DNA of 64,000 nucleotides from Flavobacterium difficile (GCF_011392115.1 NZ_JAAJBT010000006.1:124001-188000); one strand, 5' to 3'; counted from the first letter of the stretch, positions 34,951 to 43,911 are shown. Numbers and translations are program-made. The notes: a model not told the origin generated them from the sequence alone.

Positions 34951-36255
34951 TTGCGTACCAATATTTCAAAATATATCCACAATGTTGCTCTTTTTAAAGA
35001 GCAACTTTTGTATTGGAGTAACCAGTTTAGAGAAGTTGCTTTTTTAGAAAGTAATAGCGAAAGTAATGAAAATCAATTATATAAATCCTACGATTTGATC
35101 GTTGCAGTGGAAGCTTTTACTTCCATACAAACTGATTCTGAAAAAGCTTTCGAGGATTTGTATCAATACCAGTCTAAAGCAAATGATTGGCTTTTTGGTT
35201 ACTTGTCTTACGATTTAAAAAACGATATTGAACACTTAAAATCTGAAAATTTTGACGGTTTACATTTTCCGGATTTGTTCTTTTTTCAACCTAAAAAAAT
35301 CTTTTTTTTAAAAGAAAATACTCTAGAGATTCAGTATTTAAACATGTGTGATGATGAAGTAGAAACTGATTTGGAAGAAATTACTCGAAGTCAAATGTCA
35401 GATGTCAAATGTCAGAAGTTACCATTAACTATTAAACAACGAATTTCAAAAGAAAATTACCTTCAAAAAACACAAAAAATGTTAGCCCACATTCATCGAG
35501 GCGATATCTATGAAGCTAATTTTTGTATGGAATTTTTTGCTGAAAATGCAATAATTGAACCTCTTGAAATTTATCAGAAATTAAATCAAATTTCTGCTTC
35601 TCCTTTTGCCACTTATTTCAAGAAAAACCAGCATTATTTACTTTCGGCATCACCAGAACGTTATCTTAAAAAGGAAGCGCAAAAGGTAATTTCACAGCCC
35701 ATAAAAGGAACTGCCAAAAGAAGTTTAGATGCTGTAATAGACCATCAAAATATAAATGAGCTTCAAAACGATCCAAAAGAACGTTCTGAAAACATCATGA
35801 TTGTCGATTTGGTTCGAAATGATTTATCTCAAACGGCTACAAAAGGTTCGGTTGAAGTAGAAGAATTATGTAAAATCTATTCGTTTAAACAAGTGCATCA
35901 AATGATTTCGACTATTGTTTCTAATGTTGAACATACTACTTCACCTATTGAAATTTTACGAACTACTTTTCCAATGGGAAGTATGACAGGTGCGCCAAAA
36001 ATATCTGCCATGCAAATTATTGAAGAAGTAGAAGAAACCAAACGCGGATTGTACAGTGGTGCTGTAGGTTATTTTACACCCACAGGAAATTTCGATTTTA
36101 ATGTCGTTATTCGAAGTATTTTATATAATTCTGAAAATCAATATTTGAGTTTTTCAGTTGGAAGTGCCATTACTTCAGAAGCTATTCCCGAAAAGGAATA
36201 CGAAGAATGTTTATTGAAAGCAAATGCTATGTTTGAAGTGCTACAGGTAAAATAA
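34951..36255 (+). CDS. pabB: aminodeoxychorismate synthase component I
   Basis: The 434-residue protein belongs to the chorismate-binding family. The core has KGTAKRSLD, LKNDPKERSENIMIVDLVRNDLS-like sequence (here ELQNDPKERSENIMIVDLVR), FPMGSMTGAPKISAMQIIEE and GLYSGAVGYFTPTGNFDFNVVIRS. Its N-terminal half is the diverged Bacteroidota type, with NDWLFGYLSYDLKNDIE. The start is TTG at 34951, with no in-frame early ATG. It makes aminodeoxychorismate for folate; anthranilate synthase is the main alternative, but no trpG-type gene is adjacent. Confidence 0.88.
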   Translation: MRTNISKYIHNVALFKEQLLYWSNQFREVAFLESNSESNENQLYKSYDLIVAVEAFTSIQTDSEKAFEDLYQYQSKANDWLFGYLSYDLKNDIEHLKSENFDGLHFPDLFFFQPKKIFFLKENTLEIQYLNMCDDEVETDLEEITRSQMSDVKCQKLPLTIKQRISKENYLQKTQKMLAHIHRGDIYEANFCMEFFAENAIIEPLEIYQKLNQISASPFATYFKKNQHYLLSASPERYLKKEAQKVISQPIKGTAKRSLDAVIDHQNINELQNDPKERSENIMIVDLVRNDLSQTATKGSVEVEELCKIYSFKQVHQMISTIVSNVEHTTSPIEILRTTFPMGSMTGAPKISAMQIIEEVEETKRGLYSGAVGYFTPTGNFDFNVVIRSILYNSENQYLSFSVGSAITSEAIPEKEYEECLLKANAMFEVLQVK

Positions 36256-36256
36256 G

Positions 36257-36264
36257 TATATTTG
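36257..36264 (+). promoter_or_regulatory. -7 element TATATTTG overlapping the pabB-tilS junction
   Basis: Exact TAnnTTTG ending 3 bases before the tilS ATG. Transcription from it would start at or within the first codon, implying a leaderless mRNA. It may be chance in an AT-rich context. Confidence 0.35.
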
Positions 36265-36267
36265 ACA

Positions 36268-37590
36268 ATGCTACAAAAATTTCAAAATCACATACAACAA
36301 AGTTTTTCTTTTCTTAAAGATAAGAAATTTTATATTGCTGTAAGTGGCGGAATAGACAGTATGGTGTTGGTGCATTTGTTTCAGCATTTTCAATTCGAAT
36401 TTGGTTTGTTACACTGCAATTTCAAACTTCGTGGAGAAGAAAGTGATGCCGATATGCGTTTTATTCAGGATTATGCGGAAGCAAACAGCTTGCAATTGAA
36501 AATTGGTTTTTTTGAAACGGCTCAAATTGCTAAAGAAAGTAAAATTTCTATTCAAGTTGCAGCTCGAGAATTAAGATACCAATGGTTTTACCAACAAATG
36601 AAAGAAAATAATGTCGATTTTGTAGCAACAGCTCATCATTTAGACGACAAGTTAGAAACTTTTTTTATTAATTTATCACGAGGAACAGGTTTAGATGGCT
36701 TAACTGGAATTCCGACAATTAATGATAAAGTTTTTCGTCCTTTATTGCCTTTTTCTCGTGAAGAAATAGAAAATTATGCCAATGAAAATAATCTAAAATG
36801 GCGAGAAGACAGTAGTAATGCTTCAGACAAATACCTTCGAAATAAAATTCGTCATCACTTAGTTCCTGTTTTAAAAGATAATAATGAAGATTTTTTAAAT
36901 TCGTTTCAAAAAACACAAACCTATTTAAAAGAAGCTCAAGCTTTAGTGAACGATGCAGCCAATTTAATATATCAGGAAGTTGCAGAAGAACTTGAAAATG
37001 GAACTGTTATTTTTGATATAAAAAAACTAATAAAAAGATCGAATTATGGTGCATACTTGTACCAATGGCTTCATAAATTTGGCTTTTCTGCTTGGAATGA
37101 TGTGTATAATTTGGTAAATGCACAATCCGGAAAACAAGTTTTCTCCGAAAGTCACATTTTATTAAAAGATAGAAATTTTTTACTCTTATCTAAGCAAGTA
37201 GAACAGCAATCGGAAACTATTGAAATTCATTCTTTAAAGGATAAACTTAATTTTCCGTTAAAATTTGATTTATGTAACCTAAGTGACATTTCAAATCAAT
37301 CTAAGAACGTTATATTTGTAGACGAAAATAAAATTCAGTTTCCCTTAACGGTAAGAAAGTGGAAAGAAGGCGATTATTTTTATCCTTCAGGAATGCAAGG
37401 AAAAAAGAAAGTGAGTAAGTATTTTAAAGATGAAAAATTTACGCTATTTCAAAAACAAGATACTTGGATTTTAGAAAGTAACAAACAAATTGTTTGGATT
37501 TTAGGTTACAGAGCCGACGAACGATTTGTATCAGACAACAATTCAAAAAAAATAATAAAAATTACATATCATAATGAAAAAAATATTTAG
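36268..37590 (+). CDS. tilS: tRNA(Ile)-lysidine synthase TilS
   Basis: Using ATG 36268, the 440-residue protein has the PP-loop YIAVSGGIDSMVLVHLF, then LLHCNFKLRGEESDAD and TAHHLDDKLETFFINLSRGTGLDGL, all typical for TilS. A C-terminal TilS domain ends VRKWKEGDYFYPSGMQGKKKVSKYFKDEK. It attaches lysine to the wobble cytidine of tRNA-Ile(CAU), converting AUG reading to AUA, and is essential. Its last 17 bases overlap the start of the dsbD-like gene. Confidence 0.96.
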   Translation: MLQKFQNHIQQSFSFLKDKKFYIAVSGGIDSMVLVHLFQHFQFEFGLLHCNFKLRGEESDADMRFIQDYAEANSLQLKIGFFETAQIAKESKISIQVAARELRYQWFYQQMKENNVDFVATAHHLDDKLETFFINLSRGTGLDGLTGIPTINDKVFRPLLPFSREEIENYANENNLKWREDSSNASDKYLRNKIRHHLVPVLKDNNEDFLNSFQKTQTYLKEAQALVNDAANLIYQEVAEELENGTVIFDIKKLIKRSNYGAYLYQWLHKFGFSAWNDVYNLVNAQSGKQVFSESHILLKDRNFLLLSKQVEQQSETIEIHSLKDKLNFPLKFDLCNLSDISNQSKNVIFVDENKIQFPLTVRKWKEGDYFYPSGMQGKKKVSKYFKDEKFTLFQKQDTWILESNKQIVWILGYRADERFVSDNNSKKIIKITYHNEKNI

Positions 37591-39592
37591 TCTATTAACC
37601 TTATTAATTGCCTTTTTTGGAACAGCACAAATTGTTGAACCGGTAAAATGGAGTTCAAGTGTCGTAAAAGTTTCTGATACAGAATTAGATTTAATTATTA
37701 CAGCAAACATTGAAGACGAATGGCATTTGTATTCGCAATTTACGCCTGAAGGTGGTGCCACACCATTAGTTTTTACTTACAAAAATCAGAGAGGGAATTA
37801 TCAATTGGTTGGAAAAACCAAAGAAGGTAAATATAAAAAGGCATACAGTGATATTTTTGAAATTGACGAATACTTTTTTTCAGGTGTGGCGAAATTTACC
37901 CAACGCGTAAAAATTACTAATCCAAAATTAAAAACGATAGACGTTTTTGCTGAAGGTCAGGCGTGTATTGATGGGAAATGTACGCAAACTGAAGCGAATT
38001 TAAAGTTTAAATTACCAGAAATTAAAGTAACTGAAACAGTTTCAGAAACTGCATCAGATTCAACCGATAAACCAACTGATTCTGTAGCTTCAACGGAAAC
38101 AGATACTACAAAACAAGCTGCTTCAGCTGAAAAAGATTCAACTATTGAAAAACCTGTAGAAAAAGAAGAAAAAAGTTTATGGACCATATTCTTTTTAGCA
38201 TTTCTTGGAGGTTTTGCAGCACTTTTAATGCCATGTATTTTTCCAATGATTCCAATGACGGTGAGTTTTTTTACCAAACAAAGTAAAACCAAAGCTGCTG
38301 GTATCAGAAACGCGATTATTTATGGTTTAGCAATTATAGCCATTTACGTTTTATTAGGTTCTTTAATTACAGGTATTTTCGGTGCAGAAGCTTTAAATGA
38401 ATTGTCAACAAGTGTGACTTTTAACTTGATTTTCTTCGTATTATTAGTAGTTTTTGCATTGTCATTTTTAGGTGCTTTCGAAATTGTTTTACCAAGTTCT
38501 TGGGCTACTAAAATCGACTCGAAAGCGGATAAAGGTGGAGTAGTAGGTATCTTTTTTATGGCTTTAGCCTTGGCAGTAGTTTCCTTTTCTTGTACTGGAC
38601 CAATTGTAGGAACTTTACTTGTAGAATCGGCTTCAAAAGGTGGCTTAGCGCCAATAGTAGGCATGTTTGGGTTCTCTTTAGCCATTGCGTTACCATTTAT
38701 GTTATTTGCCATGTTCCCAGGTTGGTTAAATTCTATGCCAAAATCGGGTGGTTGGTTAAATACGGTTAAAGTTTCTTTAGGATTCTTAGAATTAGCGTTC
38801 GCCTTCAAGTTTTTATCTAATGCCGATTTAGTGTTACAAAAACATTGGCTAGAAAGAGAATTATTTATTGCCATTTGGATTGCCGTTTTTGCAGCTTGGG
38901 CTTTGTATTTATTCGGAAAATATATGTTGCCTCACGATTATGAAAAAGCAGATAAAATTGGTGTAGGTCGTTTAGTGATGGCGATTATCGTAACCACTTT
39001 CACTTTCTACATGATTCCTGGTTTATGGGGAGCGCCTTTAAAAATATTAAGCGGATTAACACCACCAGTAAATTATTCAGAAAGTACTTCTGGATTTGGA
39101 AACGGTGGAACTTCTAAGTCAGATTTGCCTGAGCATGCACATGCTGGACCACACGGAATTATTGCTTTTGAAGATTATGAACATGGATTAGCTTACGCTA
39201 AAAAAGTAGGTAAACCTGTATTGTTAGATTTCACTGGTGATGCTTGTGCGAATTGCCGAAAAATGGAAGACAATGTATGGTCTGACCAAAGAATATTACC
39301 CATTTTAAAAGAAAAAGTAGTGCTGATTTCATTGTACTGTGATAGAAAAATCGAGTTGCCAAAAGACCAACAATATGTTTCTAAAACAACTGGTAAAGAG
39401 GTGGTTACTATCGGAAATAAATGGACAGATTTTCAAATTTCTAGATATAAAAGTAATTCGCAACCTTTATATGTAATCATTTCTAATGATGGAGAAGATT
39501 TAGAAGGTTTTGATCCAATGGCTTTTAATACAGATATTCTGGAATACAAAAAATGGTTAGAAGACGGAATTGCTTTGGCTTCTAAAAAATAA
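37574..39592 (+). CDS. dsbD: DsbD-like thiol:disulfide interchange protein
   Basis: The 672-residue protein has a signal peptide (FLL..AFFGTAQ), an N-terminal periplasmic domain with redox pair C131/C136 (GQACIDGKC), a Ser/Thr/Glu-rich linker, and an eight-helix core with C221 (LMPCIFPMIPMTVSFF) and C340 (FSCTGPIVGTLLV). A C-terminal thioredoxin domain carries CANC in FTGDACANCRKMED. All three redox centres of DsbD are intact. It passes electrons from cytoplasmic thioredoxin to periplasmic thiol proteins. trxB at 57781 may feed this pathway. The gene overlaps tilS. Confidence 0.93.
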   Translation: MKKIFSLLTLLIAFFGTAQIVEPVKWSSSVVKVSDTELDLIITANIEDEWHLYSQFTPEGGATPLVFTYKNQRGNYQLVGKTKEGKYKKAYSDIFEIDEYFFSGVAKFTQRVKITNPKLKTIDVFAEGQACIDGKCTQTEANLKFKLPEIKVTETVSETASDSTDKPTDSVASTETDTTKQAASAEKDSTIEKPVEKEEKSLWTIFFLAFLGGFAALLMPCIFPMIPMTVSFFTKQSKTKAAGIRNAIIYGLAIIAIYVLLGSLITGIFGAEALNELSTSVTFNLIFFVLLVVFALSFLGAFEIVLPSSWATKIDSKADKGGVVGIFFMALALAVVSFSCTGPIVGTLLVESASKGGLAPIVGMFGFSLAIALPFMLFAMFPGWLNSMPKSGGWLNTVKVSLGFLELAFAFKFLSNADLVLQKHWLERELFIAIWIAVFAAWALYLFGKYMLPHDYEKADKIGVGRLVMAIIVTTFTFYMIPGLWGAPLKILSGLTPPVNYSESTSGFGNGGTSKSDLPEHAHAGPHGIIAFEDYEHGLAYAKKVGKPVLLDFTGDACANCRKMEDNVWSDQRILPILKEKVVLISLYCDRKIELPKDQQYVSKTTGKEVVTIGNKWTDFQISRYKSNSQPLYVIISNDGEDLEGFDPMAFNTDILEYKKWLEDGIALASKK

Positions 39593-39617
39593 GACGTATT
39601 CTTTATAGATTAAATCA

Positions 39618-39650
39618 AACCTGTAGGACAAATCTCTTACAGGTTTTTTT
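39618..39650 (+). terminator. dsbD terminator
   Basis: The stem AACCTGTA / TACAGGTT is followed by T7, 25 bases after the dsbD stop. Confidence 0.83.
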
Positions 39651-39666
39651 ATTTCGAAAACTTTTC

Positions 39667-39674
39667 TACATTTG
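39667..39674 (+). promoter_or_regulatory. -7 element TACATTTG of the comM-like gene
   Basis: Exact TAnnTTTG, 33 bases before the ATG at 39708 and just after the terminator. Confidence 0.6.
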
Positions 39675-39707
39675 TATTTCTATAAGCCAAATTAAAAAGT
39701 ACAAGCC

Positions 39708-41243
39708 ATGTTAGTAAAAGTCTTCGGAAGCGCCGTTTTCGGTGTAGATGCCACAACCATTACTGTAGAAGTAAATATCGATAAAGGAATTGGATACCAC
39801 TTGGTAGGATTACCAGATTCCGCTATTAAAGAAAGCAGTTTTCGTATTGCTGCCGCGCTTAAAAACAATAATTACAACCTTCCCGGAAAGAAAATTACCA
39901 TAAATATGGCACCTGCCGATTTAAGGAAAGAAGGTTCTGCCTATGATTTAACTTTAGCTATCGGAATTTTAGCGGCTTCTGGTCAAATTAGTGCGGAGGA
40001 AGTGGGGAAGTATATCATTATGGGCGAAATGTCTTTGGATGGTGGCTTGCAACCCATTCGTGGTGCGTTATCTATCGCAATTAAAGCAAAAGAAGAAGGT
40101 TTTACTGGAATTATCTTGCCGATTCAGAATGTGAAAGAAGCGGCTATAGTCGATGGCCTTGACGTTTATGGAGTGGATAATGTGCTTCAAGTTATTAATT
40201 TTTTTGAAGGGAAAGAAACGTTACTTCCAACAGTGATTGATACAAAAGAAGAATTTTCTAAAAATTTAGAGTTTCCAGAATTCGATTTTGCTGATGTGAA
40301 AGGGCAGGAGTCTATTAAAAGATGTATGGAAATTGCTGCGGCTGGCGGACATAATATCATTTTAATCGGACCGCCTGGTGCTGGGAAAACTATGTTAGCT
40401 AAGCGTTTGCCGAGTATTTTGCCACCTATGAGCATGCAGGAAGCTTTGGAAACTACAAAAATTCATTCGGTTACGGGGAGAATTAAAGATACCGGTTTAC
40501 TCACACAACGTCCTTTTCGTGCTCCGCATCATACGGCGAGTTCGGTTAGTTTGGTTGGTGGTGGAAGTTATCCGCAACCTGGAGAAATATCATTGGCACA
40601 TAATGGTGTTTTATTTTTAGATGAATTACCCGAATTTAAGCGCGAAGTTTTAGAAGTGATGCGTCAGCCTTTGGAAGACAGAGAAGTAACGATAGCTCGA
40701 GCCAAATTTACGATTACTTATCCTTCTTCTTTTATGTTGGTGGCTAGTATGAATCCTAGTCCGAGTGGCTTTTTTATGGATGCGAAAAATTCTAATGGGG
40801 CTTCTCAGATGGAAATGCAGCGGTATTTAAGTAAAATTTCTGGACCACTGTTAGATAGAATCGACATACATATTGAAGTTACGCCGGTTCCTTTTGATAA
40901 ATTATCTGAAACTAGAAAAGCAGAAAGTAGTGTGGCCATCAGAAAACGAGTTACTGAAGCCCGAATTATTCAGACCAAACGCTTTGAAAACTTTAATCAC
41001 ATTCATTATAATGCTCAGATGAGTAGCAAGTTGATTCGCGAGTATTGTGCTTTAGAGGAAGGTTCTTTACAGTTGTTAAAAACAGCTATGGAACGGTTGA
41101 ATTTATCGGCGCGTGCTTATGATCGAATTTTAAAAGTCTCGCGAACGATAGCCGATTTGGAAAACTCGGAGGTGGTTCAATCGCATCATATTGCTGAAGC
41201 GATTCAGTATAGAAGTTTGGACCGAGAAGGTTGGTTGGGTTAA
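39708..41243 (+). CDS. comM: YifB/ComM family Mg-chelatase-like AAA ATPase
   Basis: The 511-residue protein has an N-terminal Lon-like fold domain (VGLPDSAIKESSFRIAAALKN, KITINMAPADLRKEG). A Mg-chelatase-type AAA module follows, with Walker A GPPGAGKTMLAKRLPSILPPM, Walker B GVLFLDELPEFKREVLEVMRQ and a C-terminal domain (LSARAYDRILKVSRTIADLE). ComM is a helicase that extends DNA branch migration during natural transformation in Vibrio and Haemophilus. Whether this strain is competent is unknown. Confidence 0.93.
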   Translation: MLVKVFGSAVFGVDATTITVEVNIDKGIGYHLVGLPDSAIKESSFRIAAALKNNNYNLPGKKITINMAPADLRKEGSAYDLTLAIGILAASGQISAEEVGKYIIMGEMSLDGGLQPIRGALSIAIKAKEEGFTGIILPIQNVKEAAIVDGLDVYGVDNVLQVINFFEGKETLLPTVIDTKEEFSKNLEFPEFDFADVKGQESIKRCMEIAAAGGHNIILIGPPGAGKTMLAKRLPSILPPMSMQEALETTKIHSVTGRIKDTGLLTQRPFRAPHHTASSVSLVGGGSYPQPGEISLAHNGVLFLDELPEFKREVLEVMRQPLEDREVTIARAKFTITYPSSFMLVASMNPSPSGFFMDAKNSNGASQMEMQRYLSKISGPLLDRIDIHIEVTPVPFDKLSETRKAESSVAIRKRVTEARIIQTKRFENFNHIHYNAQMSSKLIREYCALEEGSLQLLKTAMERLNLSARAYDRILKVSRTIADLENSEVVQSHHIAEAIQYRSLDREGWLG

Positions 41244-41259
41244 GTGCGATTTCAAAGAG

Positions 41260-41874
41260 TTACGATTTACGAGTTTTATTTCCAATAACAATTAAACCAC
41301 CCATTATAAAGAGGAAAAATAGTGTGACTAATACCGCATTAATTAGAACTTGCTGATAACCAATTTCAGTAACATGAATGAACGGATAAGGATAAAAACC
41401 TGAAAAATGACCTCTAATAATGATGTATACAAAGTAAGTTATTGGATACCAAAGCCAAATTTTAATTTCTTTAATAATAAGATCGGTTTTGGTTGCGAAT
41501 TTTAGCCAATATACCAACACATAAAGGGGAATTACAGAATGCAATAACTCGTCTATGATTTTTTGAATTCCTGTTGGTTGCCAGGTGCCTCTTAATAGGA
41601 ATTGATAGACTAATCCGACTACCATAATGAAGGCTGTTACTGCTGTTATGGTGCCGTTTTTAGATAATTTTGATAAGTAAGTATTTTTGAAAATGGTAAT
41701 TCGGGAAGTGAAATATAAAACCACTAAAATATTGGTTAATATGGTGAAATAACTAAAAAATCTAATAATGGTTTCCGTGATTTCTACTTGCCTGTTTTGA
41801 AGCATTACTACAAATTGTCCAATAACAGCGAACCCACCTAAAATGAAACCAATTGCATCTAAATATTTTCTCAT
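41260..41874 (-). CDS. Pr6Pr family membrane protein
   Basis: The 204-residue protein has six predicted membrane segments (LDAIGFILGGFAVIGQFVVML, FSYFTILTNILVVLYFTSRI, and others). The FFSYFTILTNI motif and YVLVYWLKFATK after it match the bacterial Pr6Pr family of unknown function. It is convergent with the comM-like gene, 16 bases apart. An exact promoter element (TATTTTTG) lies upstream. It marks the edge between the core block and the accessory region to the right. Confidence 0.8.
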   Translation of the reverse strand: MRKYLDAIGFILGGFAVIGQFVVMLQNRQVEITETIIRFFSYFTILTNILVVLYFTSRITIFKNTYLSKLSKNGTITAVTAFIMVVGLVYQFLLRGTWQPTGIQKIIDELLHSVIPLYVLVYWLKFATKTDLIIKEIKIWLWYPITYFVYIIIRGHFSGFYPYPFIHVTEIGYQQVLINAVLVTLFFLFIMGGLIVIGNKTRKS

Positions 41875-41916
41875 ATACTGTTAGATTTTAGTGGGTTATC
41901 TTATTGCTTCTATTTT

Positions 41917-41924
41917 CAAAAATA
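41917..41924 (-). promoter_or_regulatory. -7 element TATTTTTG of the Pr6Pr gene
   Basis: Minus-strand exact TAnnTTTG, 42 bases before the ATG at 41874. Confidence 0.5.
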
Positions 41925-42000
41925 CAAAACATTGTTTGATTCTTGAATTAAAACTACAAATTTATTAGGGTTTAGAGTCTTTACTTCTTTGTAATGGAGG

Positions 42001-42465
42001 TTAGCTGTTCACTATTACTAAACCTTCATGTTTGATTTCTAAAGTATCTACTAGTACTTCATTTGCATCAGTTTGTAAATTGGTATTAGTCATTTTTACT
42101 GGATATGCACTAGTTAGACGCCATTCTGTATTTATATTCTCTGCTTCAATTATTAGTTTTATGCTAATGGTTCGCCTTTCAATGGTATTCATCTTCAATT
42201 TTTTTACCCAGTTTTTGAAGTTTGTATCATTTTTAAACAGTCCTCTTTTTAGAGTTACATTCCCAGATTTAATTATTCCTGGCATATTTATAGTTGAAGA
42301 AAGGGGATGAAATTCATCACGGTACTCAGTTATTTGTTCTTCAAAATCAAGTCCTAATGACTCTTCAAAGCGGATGTCTTTTATTTGGTTTCCGAAGTCT
42401 ACTTCAAAATAAAATTTTGGCAATTCCCATGTTGGGTCTTCTGTGTTTTGGTGGTTTGTTTCCAT
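42001..42465 (-). CDS. orphan contractile-injection/phage tail tube protein (T4 gp19-like)
   Basis: The 154-residue protein matches the phage/eCIS tail tube family (T4 gp19-like, Afp1/Pvc1 type) along its whole length: LPKFYFEVDFG at the start, IRFEESLGLDFEEQITEYR, then INMPGIIKSGNVTLKRGLF, NTIERRTISIKLI, WRLTSAYPVKM, and finally NEVLVDTLEIKHEGL. These are the strands and loops of the hexameric inner tube. No sheath, baseplate, spike or ATPase gene is near, so it is an orphan. A 21-bp tandem repeat ends 62 bases upstream of its ATG. It could be a relic or a structural protein recruited for another use. Confidence 0.82.
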   Translation of the reverse strand: METNHQNTEDPTWELPKFYFEVDFGNQIKDIRFEESLGLDFEEQITEYRDEFHPLSSTINMPGIIKSGNVTLKRGLFKNDTNFKNWVKKLKMNTIERRTISIKLIIEAENINTEWRLTSAYPVKMTNTNLQTDANEVLVDTLEIKHEGLVIVNS

Positions 42466-42526
42466 GTTTTTACATTTTGTTTTTTATGTTGGTTTGTTTT
42501 TTTCTATTGTTGCTATAAGTATAAAC

Positions 42527-42841
42527 GCGCACGGCATAATTCTAATCGCGCATGACATAATTCTAATCGCGCATGGCATAATTCTAATCGCGCACGGTAT
42601 ATTTATAAACGCGCATGACATAATTCTAATCGCGCATGGTATATTTATAATTGCGCACGGTATATTTATAAACGCGCACGGTATATTTATAAACGCGCAT
42701 GGCATAATTCTAATCGCGTATGACATATTTATAATCGCGCACGGTATATTTATAAACGCGCACGGTATATTTATAAACGCGCATGACATATTTATAATCG
42801 CGCATGGCATATTTATAATCGCGCACGGCATATTTATAAAC
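42527..42841. repeat. 21-bp tandem repeat, 15 copies
   Basis: Fifteen consecutive 21-bp units start at 42527 and every 21 bases to 42821. Each opens with GCGCAYGRYATA (one GCGTAT variant) and closes with ATTCTAATC or TTTATAAAC/TTTATAATC. A degenerate sixteenth starts at 42842. The two end types alternate irregularly, suggesting repeated unequal exchange. Because 21 is a multiple of three, both strands stay open, giving heptad-repeat shadow ORFs. There are no unique spacers, so it is not a CRISPR array. Confidence 0.95.
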
Positions 42842-42936
42842 GTGCAAGTTATAAATTAAACTGTATTCACTATAAAAATAAGAGCGTAAGTTGTACCTAT
42901 ACTTGCAATAGTACTCCTTTATGTTGTGGTTAGTTT

Positions 42937-43015
42937 ACAAAAAACCGCAATTACAAGATATTAGTTTAAGGCGTTTACCTGTTGAAAGGCGAGGACCATT
43001 TTTGTAATTGCGGTT
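42937..43015 (-). terminator. large-loop terminator of the 43039 gene
   Basis: The perfect 14-bp stem AACCGCAATTACAA / TTGTAATTGCGGTT (42943-42956, 43002-43015) encloses 45 bases. On the minus strand it is followed by T6. It lies 23 bases past the stop of the gene at 43039-43779. Confidence 0.7.
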
Positions 43016-43038
43016 GGACTATTTACTTTTTAGTTTTG

Positions 43039-43779
43039 TTATATTCTTGGTTTTTTAAATTCTATACTTTTTACTTGTGCATATTGCGGACTTGTGGCTC
43101 CGTAAATAGATTTGACGTACTTTTTGATATCTGATGCTACGTCAAAAATACTGCCTTCTGCGCTGTATAAAGTGGTGTTTCTTGCAATTCTTGAGTTGCT
43201 TACATTGGTATATGCCGTTGCCACTGCGTTATTTTTTGCGGTAAGGTCGGCTTGTTTTGCGGTTAGGGTTGTAATTTTTAAATCGTTTTCGTTGGGTGTG
43301 TAACTGGTTTCTGATTGTAGCACCGCTATTAATCCTGCCAGATGTTGAATTTGTTGGTCGTAAGATTGCTGGCTTGTAGAAATTGTTTTGGGTGCGGGTT
43401 CATTTGGGTCTGTTGTTGTTGTTGTTGTTGTTGTGGCTTTGGCTCTTACACCCTGTAATTTTTTATTAAATGCTATTGCATCTGCTATTTTTTCTTTGGT
43501 AGCATCGGAAGATTGCAAGGCATTGATTACTCTTGTAGATAGTGTTTTTAGGTTGCTGAATGCTGCCACTCGTTCGTTTACTTTGTTGTTGTATGCGGTA
43601 TTTTTAGTGATTACATCGGCTAAACTTGCTTGCGATGCTGTGGCTAATGCCGTAAGTTGTGGCAATTTTAGTGCGTTTTTTGATGGGTTGTAGGTGGCAC
43701 CGTAACCTGTTACGAATGCGATTAAATCTTGAAAGTTTGCTACATTTTTAGCGTGTCCTGTTTCGGATGTAGATGGCAT
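43039..43779 (-). CDS. Bacteroidota protein of unknown function with internal duplication, 246 aa
   Basis: I choose ATG 43779 (MPSTSETGHAKNVANFQDLI); the longer frame to 43875 adds 32 residues of poor AT-rich code. Two similar halves are visible: YNPSKNALKLPQLTAL...NTAYNNKVNERVAAF and YTPNENDLKITTLTAK...AYTNVSNSRIARN. They are separated by a run of eight Thr from a TTG/ACA trinucleotide repeat at about 43410-43434. The halves look alpha-helical. No signal peptide. I recall homologous proteins in several Flavobacterium genomes, all of unknown function. A large-loop terminator follows. Confidence 0.75.
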   Translation of the reverse strand: MPSTSETGHAKNVANFQDLIAFVTGYGATYNPSKNALKLPQLTALATASQASLADVITKNTAYNNKVNERVAAFSNLKTLSTRVINALQSSDATKEKIADAIAFNKKLQGVRAKATTTTTTTTDPNEPAPKTISTSQQSYDQQIQHLAGLIAVLQSETSYTPNENDLKITTLTAKQADLTAKNNAVATAYTNVSNSRIARNTTLYSAEGSIFDVASDIKKYVKSIYGATSPQYAQVKSIEFKKPRI

Positions 43780-43911
43780 AGTTTTGTTTTTTAAAGGTTT
43801 ATATTTGTAATAAGTAAATAGTTTAAAGTTTATTTTAATTTCATTTGATAATTTTCTGTTTTTAAGATTAGACAAGTTGCTTGAACTTTTAAATTGGAGA
43901 TTGGTTTGTTA

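Noticed and set aside
42527..42841. CRISPR array
   Set aside because: Units are contiguous with no unique spacers, and no cas genes are in the window.
42443..42859. Long ORF of IxAHGIx heptads on the plus strand, and the complementary MPCAIINMPCAIIN-type ORF (42484-42831)
   Set aside because: Both arise because a 21-bp tandem repeat is a multiple of three and has no stop in several frames. They start inside or against other features and lack a promoter element or a sensible N-terminus.
43780..43875. 32-residue N-terminal extension of the duplicated protein
   Set aside because: AT-rich, lysine-biased code that does not resemble the rest; ATG 43779 matches the relatives I recall.
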